Source: Carallia brachiata (Eukaryota > Streptophyta > Magnoliopsida > Malpighiales > Rhizophoraceae). Taken from it: 64,000 nt of DNA. The notes beneath the pieces were generated by a model, which did no database searches, had not been told where the DNA came from, and was given only the letters and a program-made list of their open reading frames with translations. The translations under genes and the position numbers were made by a program. Numbering within the stretch: the first letter of the stretch is position 1; every line of letters begins with the position of its first letter. Shown here piece after piece: positions 56,405 to 64,000 of the stretch. The stretch is taken from contig JADCRB010000002.1 in NCBI GenBank assembly GCA_021464245.1, forward strand, positions 4,194,573-4,258,572, given 5' to 3'.

Positions 56405-57608
56405 CTGAGCTACTGTCTTTCCTCTTGCATTGGCTATTTCTTTCAGCACCTCACTTCCTTTGCCTCCTACTGGAGAGTAAGCTGTTAAATGGATGCCCTT
56501 TTCCTGACATAACTTCCTTACATAAATTCTGCTGCTGCCAGCAAGGGTTCATTTCCGCCTTGTCCAAATGAGACGCAAGAGTAATCAAAACCAAAAGAAA
56601 TAAGGAATTATATGATACATAAGATGTTCAAGCTTAATTTTACATGAAAATCAGCGATTGAAAGTGCCGGGCAAATGATACTTTGGGTTCGTTGATGCTA
56701 TGTTTCGATTTGTGGACGCTATATATAACTGAAAATTTATCTTCACTGGCTGTGATTCATTTTTTTAATTTTAATTTTGTTAATGGTTTCCCAACAGAGT
56801 TTCAAATTGGAGATTTATTTTTAATCCCATAGATAACTTACATGGCATTGAGTCAAAACTCATCAATTGGAAGCAATGAAAATTACTCACTTGGTTGACA
56901 GCCGGGGGGATTCTTGCAGTTGCAAGTAAATCTTCAATTTTCTTACAGGTGAAGTTGCTAACTCCTATTGATTTCGTGAGGCCAAGCTCCTGACATTCCT
57001 CCTTGGCCTTCCAAATGGTCTCAAAAGTTCATATTTAGAATGTCATTTTTTCTAAAAGGAAATTGGGAGCCTGGCTTCAAGCTGGCCGGAAAATGTATCA
57101 CATATAGGTCAACGTATTCCAATCCAAGGTTCCTGGATCAATGATAACCAAAGAATTCAATGCATCTTTTCTTTCCAGATAAATTGGAAAAAAAAAAAAA
57201 AAACACACACACACACACACAGACATACACAGAGAAAGAAAAAGAAGGCAAAATAAATGTTACAGTGAGAAGTTAGTACTACTTGAGAGTGTTTTGGAGG
57301 GCGGGGAGGACAAGGTGGCGGTGAGCATCGGAGCTATAAAGCTTTGAGGTGATGAAAAGCTCGTCGCGTGAACTGATCAGACCACGTTGCAAGGCCTCGG
57401 CAATGGCTTCGCCGAGAGGCTGCTCTGACTGGTATATTGCAGCCGTGTCGAAGTGCCTGTAGCCAATTTCTATAGCTTGGAGCACAGATTGCTTCACTGC
57501 TTCATTTCTGGAGCCGAATGGGAAGTCTGCTGTGCCAAAGCCTATTAGAGGAATGGTTTTCCCAGTTGAGCCCAAAGGGGCTTCTGGAATATTGATCGTC
57601 CTTGCCAT
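56405..57608 (-). pseudogene. AKR-5: aldo-keto reductase copy, exons 1-3, broken
   Basis: Minus strand. Exon 1 57608-57283 is fully open: [33 protein letters not shown] (D54, Y59) and FITSKLYSS (K89). Exon 2 57132-56891 keeps the GAGCC bases missing from AKR-1 but has one extra base near 57026 (CTCAAAAGTTC for CTCAAAGTCC) that makes a stop soon after the start of MDFE. Exon 3 56558-56405 is 154 bases instead of 180, having lost about 30 bases (the WGNNRVLE part) and gained a few near 56525. Exon 4 is not found. Splice sites match those of AKR-1. Exon 1 could still be expressed, but no enzyme can result. Confidence 0.88.
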
Positions 57609-57760
57609 TTTCCTATTTATGTTGTTGCATAGTTCTAATTACAAATGCTTGGAGTCTATGACTGGCATCCAAGGTTACATACATGTATATAGGATTACGT
57701 GCATAAGAAATGTTACTTTTTGTATAAATATTAGCCAAGGTTACATAACTTATTTGGTGT
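57609..57760 (-). promoter_or_regulatory. Upstream region of AKR-5 without the LINE, with a TATA-like site
   Basis: On the minus strand a TATA-like AATATTTATACAAA lies at about 57720-57733, some 115 bases before the ATG, preceded by CCTTGGCT. The same site is near 20300 upstream of AKR-1, where a LINE of about 300 bp separates it from the ATG. Promoter function is inferred. Confidence 0.4.
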
Positions 57761-60600
57761 AATTTTTTTGAGTTGACATCAAAATAAGATTAAAATGATA
57801 TAAATTTGTTAGAGTATTTAATTTAAAAAATAAATAAATAAATTATTATATGTTGTCAGAGATTAAATATAACTGTTTTAGTGTTACCTAAAATACAACC
57901 ATACAATAGAACTGTCAATCTTATTGTAATCCTTAGCATACTAACAAATTACAAATTCAGTTAACAAATAATGAGGCAAAAGACGTATACTCTAAAGAGT
58001 AGACTACATAATTTCAATTCAATAATAATAATTAATTATATAATCTTATATAACAATATATAAAATTTTATCTATATCATTTTTTTTAATTATGAATTGA
58101 CCTTCAAAAATTCACATTAAAAAAATAATATATACCACTTTATTTCTATTTCAAAATTATATCTAAATAAAATCACTGCACTTTTTCTCTTTATAAATTG
58201 GGCCGGTTAGTATTTTATTTCTTTTTTTCATTTTTTTTTTGTGTTGACTTCTATTCTCATACTTGGCAGTACTCCCCCCATTGGGGGCTTTTAGCTAAGC
58301 CAAATGATGACATTAGAGAAATTGCCATTTTAGTCCTGAACTTAAAAGAATAAACATAAAACATAGTCATACAAGTGGACCCAACTTCAAAAAATTATAA
58401 AAAAAACAAAAAAAAAAACTAGCAGTCTACCCACGTCACGCATGGATTTAATTTTGAATTTTATTAATTTATCTAAAAATTACTATAAAATTATTTTTTA
58501 AATCAATTAATACAAAATTCATAAAAATATGAAATTAAAGTTGCATACACTTGTAATAAGAGTTAAAAAAAAAAATCTCATGGTTAAAAAATCTCCTGGA
58601 AAACACTTCTATGCAATAAGTTCAAAAGGACAAAAGATGAACTATGACATTGTAGATTTTCGTGGTAATATAATTTTGGTGCCTAAAATTTTTTAATTTT
58701 GCCATAAAAAGAATCTTACAAAACAGGGTGTGGCCCATAATCATCGAATTCAATTTTTTTTCCCTTCTAATTCTTCTATCAAAATACTTCTAATAGTCTA
58801 TAATGTAACACACCGAATAAATCCACTTACAGGTAAAGTATAGACAATAACTGAGAATCCATATTGAAGCCCAACAATTGCTTCAACATTTGGCCTCTGC
58901 ATAATCTTCTTAAAGCCAAAGAAACACGTCTTACTTGAATGAAAAATGAACCATCCTTTTACTCTGATGTATCCTCGTGATATAAATGAAGTGCTAGACC
59001 GAAATGTACATATGACCCTCGAAATATTATTGCTTCAGCATTTTGTACAATATTTCCAAATCCAAATCCATCAACCGAAGTAGTTCCTGTTGACTTGCAG
59101 TGTAGCTAGGGGCACGAAGTGCTAGACCAAAACGTGCTCATGGTTGTCTCAAAATTTGAAAATTGTTTGACCAAAAACAAATTTTGAAAAGTGTGTTGGC
59201 TTTGATTTTTTTTTTACCCCCGAAAGTTCTTACCAATTTCGCCTAAATTATATAGCCAAAGTGAGAATGCTGAAACAACTTTGTTAGTGAATGAGGGAGA
59301 AGAAGAGATCTCATAATTAATTTATAATAAATTTTTTGCCTTCTAACTTCAGATAATTAAACCATAATAAAAGTTGAGGCATATGAATATAAAGAGTTAT
59401 AACTTAAGATAAATATTTTTTTAAGAAAATAAGATTAAAAGTATTTAGAAGATGAAAAGTCATGATTCAAAATGAGTTAGAAATGAAGATTAAGCAAGCC
59501 ACATGACTCTTCAAAGTCATAGTTTTAGTGTGTATGTCTATATATATAATTTGAATTTTCAGCTTTTAAACACTTGATTTGCAGTAAAAACGATACAAAT
59601 TATAACAAATATAAACACAAATTACAATGAGAGAAAAATACTTTTTTAATGATCTTATTGAAAATATTATCACTTTTGTTGCAAACTCATATCACTTTAT
59701 TGCGAAAACATGTCTGTTTTGGCAGGAAAATTAAAAAAGAAAAAATTCTAATCATCTGGGACCAACCATGCCACGTCTCCTATGTCCACCCTAGGTCCAA
59801 GAGTTCTGTGTACATATGTTTTCCCATTGTGGTAATTTTGTTTAAAATACTAATAAAGTAATATGAGTATTTGTATGGTTAAATTTATGAAAAAAATAGA
59901 TATTTTATCAAATATTATTTTTTATAAAAAAAAAGATCTATTATAAATTTATTAGTTATTAGATTTACAGATCGATATTGGAGTAATCCTCTTTGTAATG
60001 TCTCATTTAACTACTCTTAAAGTAATAAACCCACAACTTACATACTAATAAGATCGAGTATGTCTCTGTCGCTGAAAACTAAGGCAATTACCGAGTCTAA
60101 GGACTATCGTCAAGTCGTAATCTTTCTTCACTGCAAGGAACACGTAGCCATTTTTAAAAGAAAGGAACTGACGCAGAGACTCAAACTCGAGTCGCCAATG
60201 TAGAACGTATGCCGACTTATTATTAATTTACCACTTTAGATGATTATAAAATACTATTAGATGAGATTATATTATTACTTATTATTACTAAATTAAAATT
60301 TTGTTATAAGACTCACACAAATTAATAAAAATAACAAACACTTTAAACTAAAGTCCTTCAATGGAAATTATAATCGAGTGTTCACTAGGTTTTTTTTTTT
60401 AAGAGTGTTACATAAATTTATTTTAATATTTTTATTTCAAGTAAATTATATTTATTCTATGATATAAAATTATAAATAAATCATATTAATAAATAAGTTA
60501 TAAATAATTTATAAGTAGATCCTACTTATAAATGACATATACTCACAAAAATAATACAGTGAATCAAATTAAAAATTTATTTTACAATAATAATAATAAT
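57761..60600. other. AT-rich flank of AKR-5 (block III), no gene recognised
   Basis: Keeps the block landmarks: GGGCCGGTTAGT (58200), GGGGGCTTTTAGCTAAGCC (58283), ACAATGAGAGAAAAATA (59626) and CTATGTCCACCC (59781). A stretch at 58740-59200 is less AT-rich and may carry a decayed minus-strand exon (GFKKIMQRPNVEAIVG-like near 58900), but I do not recognise it and stops are frequent. Confidence 0.45.
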
Positions 60601-60788
60601 AAAAAACTTATTTTACAACATATGTTCGATTTTTGTGGCCCTTCCTCCGCCTCAGACGCCGTGTCTGGTTGGCGGGGTGACTTGGTGAGGTAGGCAAACG
60701 GCAAAATCAGGGCCATCGACATGACATTTGTTTTTGTTTGCAAGAAAAAAGTCACATTTGTTTTTGCAGCCGGTACATTTGGATAATT
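60601..60788. repeat. Block III copy of the shared flank landmark
   Basis: Contains CATATGTTCGATTTTTGTGG and CCTCAGACGCCGTGTCTGG, the counterpart of 32208-32265 and 49960-50010, and then GGTACATTTGGATAATT, the counterpart of 33071. Confidence 0.7.
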
Positions 60789-60893
60789 TTTTTTTTTTGT
60801 TCCAACTTTTTTGTTCTAACTTTTTCTTTAATTTTGATGCTACCATTCCTCGAACCCACGACCTTGGTAAGGTCATCGGTGTACTGCCATAAA
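60789..60893 (-). mobile_element. Short tRNA-derived SINE
   Basis: On the minus strand: TATGGCAGTACACCGATGACC (box A-like), then GGTCGTGGGTTCGAGGAATG (box B GGTTCGA), then a tail rich in A (T-rich on the plus strand, 60789-60797). It is flanked by GATAATT (60782-60788) and GATAGTT (60894-60900). Blocks I (33073) and II (51473) read through this site without it, giving an empty-site control. Confidence 0.7.
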
Positions 60894-60959
60894 GATAGTT
60901 TACATCAAATAATGCTTGTCATCCTCATTTTGCCGTGAACTACCATCTTTCGTTTTTTC

Positions 60960-61715
60960 CAATGAGAAGTGACCTCATTTGACATGATCATATCCTTTAA
61001 AGTGGTAAAATTGCGCAACCTTTCCTTTAAGTTGAGGTCTAAACCTGCCTTCCTGTCAAAAAAAAAAAAAAAAAGGACCTGCTTTCCTTTGATCTTTAGC
61101 CCGACCGATCTTTCCAATTTTCACAATGTACGACAAGTGCATATCTGTTTCCCTCCTCTATCCTAGATCTTTTATAAATATCATGAGACAACAAGGTTCC
61201 GTGCACCAGCTCTAAAGCTCTAAACTCATTGCATCTTCTATACACGGTAAAATAGTAATTAAACTATCAAATAACTTGGGAAGTGAAGTAAGAAGTAAAA
61301 GGATCTTACCTTCTTGTTAGATCTTTACACCAATCTTTTGCAGTTGATCTAAAATGGTTTTGACCATGTAGATGCATTCAATTAGATTTACACTTTTTAC
61401 TATCTTCAACTGTTGAGTTGCCACTTCAGATGTAGTTTGTTTGTCAACCTCACAATCAGATAAAGACTTTTCAACTTTGTCATAATATCGGTATTGAATC
61501 AACTTCCATGATAGTGCTAATAATATTATTAGCAATAAAGAGTAGAATTGTGCTAACACGTCGTAATTTTAACTCTTCTTACTCGTCATCTTTAACTTTT
61601 ACTGTTTTAACCACCTTGGCTTTCAAGACTGCTGCCAAGCTTTGTTGAATGAGAATGTGCTTTACCCGTCTTTATTAGAGAGTACAGATTCTCTTTCCAT
61701 CAAATTGATTCAAAA
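60960..61715 (-). pseudogene. Copia gag remnant (block III)
   Basis: Duplicate of 35193-35880. The longest open part, 61559-61317, reads DKQTTSEVATQQLKIVKSVN, then LIECIYMVKTILDQLQKIG. Further down TSLPKLFDSLITI-like sequence appears near 61275. Relative to block I it carries a 3-base in-frame difference (KIVKSVN against KIVGVN). Confidence 0.68.
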
Positions 61716-61789
61716 AAAAATTGCATAGTATTCTTTGTCATTTGTATACGTCAAGAAAATTAAAAACTCTCTTGTAAACAAACTGCAAC

Positions 61790-62270
61790 TTTGATACAAT
61801 TGTTAGGAAACAAGGTGAAAAAGCGAGAATCAGAAACTCAATTTGACTAAGTACATATATTGGTTAATTGTATTGAATAGATTAAATAAAAAAAATTACA
61901 AGTATCCTGAGAGCACACACAAAATTTACGTGATTTACCAGCTAGATTACGCTCATGGAGAGACACATATCATTACTATGTGAATAGAATTGTACACTCA
62001 TGTCTAAAAACTAATCCGAAGCCAGAACCCATGTATACTATTCACACAAACCCAAGAAAATACACTAAGATCAAGTTCTTTCACTCAAATCTCTTTTTTT
62101 TACCTTTCTAACAAGCTCAAAAATAAAAATTGTCATGGTAGTTAACGGAGTCTGGAGTTGATTTTGTTTAGTGTATATCACTTTATTTTGGAAATTAAAA
62201 GCTCTTTTGTAATTTGATTTTGAATTTAAATTTGGACGTGTGAAAGCTACTTAGTTTGAAAGTTTGTAAT
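61790..62270 (-). repeat. LTR-like sequence next to the copia gag remnant (block III)
   Basis: Counterpart of 35940-36420, with CCGAAGCCAGAACCCATGTA near 62016 and ACTTTATTTTGGAAATTAA near 62179. Confidence 0.5.
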
Positions 62271-62548
62271 TTGAAATCTTCGTATACTACATCTTCCATA
62301 TAAAGAAGATTAATGGTTAATGAAGTAGAAGAAGTTTCTTTGTACCTCTTCTCCATGGTGTAACTTTCCAGCAAGTCTTCCAAAACTTTTGCTACATTTT
62401 TTTCCCTGTAATTTTTGCTTTTTGTTAAAAAATCCTTCGTTGCAACTTTGCGCATCAATGCCATATTTTTAGCTCCAGTGCTTTGCTTTTTATCCCCAAG
62501 AAAACCAACAAAAATGTATCAGATCAGATTGTATCCTACTGATCTCTA
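62271..62548. other. Unassigned interval with a short minus-strand open frame
   Basis: An ATG at 62464 opens 89 codons on the minus strand (MALMRKVATKDFLTK...), running down into the LTR-like repeat at 62195. It is lysine-rich, has no motif I know and ends in repeat sequence, so it is more likely chance than a gene. Confidence 0.25.
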
Positions 62549-63063
62549 TAAATGTCAAAAAGTGACCGGACCCGATAACTTATCTGAATTCACCCAAAAC
62601 AATTGGGTCAAGAACCCAATTTTTCAACTCAAATCCAAAAGTGACCCAACTCGAAAATGACCTGAAAATTTTGGGTTGGATCTGAGCCACCCATTGAGTT
62701 AAGAAAAAGACAAAATAGTGAAAAAAATTTTCTGACTTTTTACCTTTAACTTATCTTTTTTAAGTATTAATTAATACTATTTTCGTAAAATATAGATATA
62801 TATGTGATACAAAAACTAAATTTAAACATTTAGTTAATTATAGGAATGAGTTTTAAATTTAATTAAAATATTTTATTTTAGTAAAAAATGAGTTAAAAAA
62901 ATAATAGTTCAGTGCGAATTCGACCCGGATTCGATTTGAATTTAAGTCGAATCTAAAACGACACAATTTGAACTCAAATCAAATGTAACGTGATCTAAAA
63001 ATAATGCAACAAAAAATGACCCAAACTGAAAACGACTCAGCTTAATTTTTCGACACTTCTACT
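62549..63063. mobile_element. hAT-type MITE, copy 2
   Basis: About 515 bp flanked by GATCTCTA (62541-62548) and AATCTCTA (63064-63071), 7 of 8 bases alike. Ends TAAATGTCAAAAAGTGACC and (complement) AGTAGAAGTGTCGAAAAATT. Internal words (CTCGAAAATGACCTGAAAAT, AATATAGATATATATG) match copy 1 at 15413-15947. Confidence 0.72.
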
Positions 63064-63071
63064 AATCTCTA

Positions 63072-64000
63072 ATCTATAAGAAAGATAAGAGAGTGAGTAA
63101 ATCACTTACTAGGCAGAGAGCATGCAAAACCAAGAGAGTTTCCCAATTATACCACAAAAAACCAGAAACCAACGAAAGACAAAACAAACATCCTGGTATT
63201 GTCACAGAATGCTTAGAAAATCAGTCTTTTTTTTTTTTTTTTCCTTTATATATATGACATCAATAAGATGCAGAAAAATCAATTTCCTTGTCTTAACATC
63301 AACAAGATGTCAGAAAAATCTTCTGCAAAACTTGTTTCAAAACCCGAAAATTTTGTTTTGCTCATGCAACACTCACCAACAACCTTTCTTCAAAACATCA
63401 AAGACCTCTATCTTGAGTTTAGAATGAGAACTAACCTTTCAATGACCTCCATATTGAGTCCCGGAGGAGAAAAAATGGATTCAAAACAACTGTAATGAAG
63501 TTTCATACTATTCCAACAACAAAATCTATTTAGGCATAATTTTGCCAGTGATATCAACAACAAACAAAATAATCTTCATCAAATCTCAGTTAACAAATCA
63601 TTTTTCAGCCCCCCTCTTTAAAAATTTTAGGAGGAGCAAAACTCATGAACACCAAATCAAGCATATGGTTCAAGCATCATGGAGGAGCATTGATGCAACA
63701 TTACCAAGAAGACTGATAGAAGTATTAATTAGTGTTGTTGCCTTACTCAAGTTCTATTTTGTTGAAGTTTTCCCTTACATGTGCAAAAAAAACCTATTAT
63801 GGCAGTTAAGGGAATCTGGAGCTGATTTTGTTTAATGAGTATTTCACTTTATTTTGACTGTCAACAATTCTTTTAATCGGATTTTGAATTTCAATTTGAA
63901 TGTGTAAAAGCTGCAAATTATAACAACTACTTAAAAGTTTGTAATTTGACTTTAAAAGTTAATAATTTGAAATCCTCATACACTAACTCCTCTATATAAG
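63072..64000. other. Right end of the window, no gene recognised
   Basis: Contains short plus-strand open frames without known motifs, a T-run at 63226-63242 and, at 63795-63960, a third copy of the LTR-like words (GGCAGTTAAGGGAATCTGGA, CACTTTATTTTGACTG). I see no further structure. Confidence 0.5.

Noticed and set aside
58400..59300. Possible Helitron around ACCCACGTCACGCATGG
   Set aside because: No TC start, no 3' hairpin with a CTRR end and no helicase trace were found.
61317..61559. Conserved open frame taken at first for an unknown host gene duplicated in blocks I and III
   Set aside because: The order of motifs before and after it (FDGKG..., IRL..., SLPKSFDSLITILL) is that of a copia Gag domain. 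The frame begins at a GTG, not a real start codon.
1..64000. CRISPR arrays, bacterial operons, ribosomal RNA or organelle genes
   Set aside because: None were seen. Intron structure, retrotransposon classes and base composition show plant nuclear DNA.

Overview
This is AT-rich plant nuclear DNA, most likely from a eudicot. The evidence is a TMK-type leucine-rich-repeat receptor kinase, a plant AKR4-type aldo-keto reductase with four exons, plant copia and gypsy lineages with tRNA-Met-type primer sites, a CACTA transposon, hAT and Tourist MITEs, LINE 3' ends and a tRNA-derived SINE. I found no intact gene. All host-derived coding sequence visible here is broken, so the window reads as a degraded intergenic or heterochromatic interval with local duplications.

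Layout. 1-14.5 kb: a gypsy element on the minus strand is split by a CACTA element (609 to about 9.9 kb). The CACTA carries a captured UDP-glucuronate decarboxylase (UXS) fragment and is itself split by a copia element (4627-9459, target duplication AAAGC). The gypsy pol linker is amplified about four times in tandem (10.2-11.6 kb). 15.4-15.9 kb: a hAT MITE. 16.2-19.9 kb: AKR-1, a four-exon aldo-keto reductase whose only visible lesion is a 2-bp deletion. 20.9-29.6 kb: a Tat-like gypsy element with LTRs and two internal pol deletions. 29.7-31.6 kb: two truncated AKR exon-1 copies (AKR-2, AKR-3) in tandem, each with a LINE 3' end in its upstream region. 31.6-36.4 kb: non-coding flank, a 2-kb insertion and a copia gag remnant. 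36.6-40.1 kb: a TMK-like receptor kinase with a 1-bp frameshift and a tail lost to a RNase H/LINE fragment. 42.3-42.7 kb: a long-TIR MITE. 44.6-49.2 kb: AKR-4, whose exon 3 is interrupted by an LTR element (44738-48126, target duplication GGGTT) with a hAT MITE nested in one LTR. 51.9-55.3 kb: a second gypsy fragment (LTR, gag, protease). 56.4-57.6 kb: AKR-5. 59.6-62.3 kb: a second copy of the flank seen at 31.6-36.4 kb, carrying a SINE insertion. 62.5-63.1 kb: a second copy of the hAT MITE.

How the parts relate. The AKR copies all lie on the minus strand and share flanks, so one AKR-containing block has been duplicated locally at least three or four times. Insertions present in some copies and absent from others (LINE, SINE, 2-kb insert, Tourist MITE) act as markers for ordering the duplications. 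The exon lesions differ between copies, so the genes decayed independently after duplication. The most notable objects are the nested gypsy/CACTA/copia stack with its captured UXS exons, the AKR cluster with its single-lesion copy, and the TMK gene broken by one base plus a tail replacement. All comparisons were made by eye; no alignments or database searches were run.
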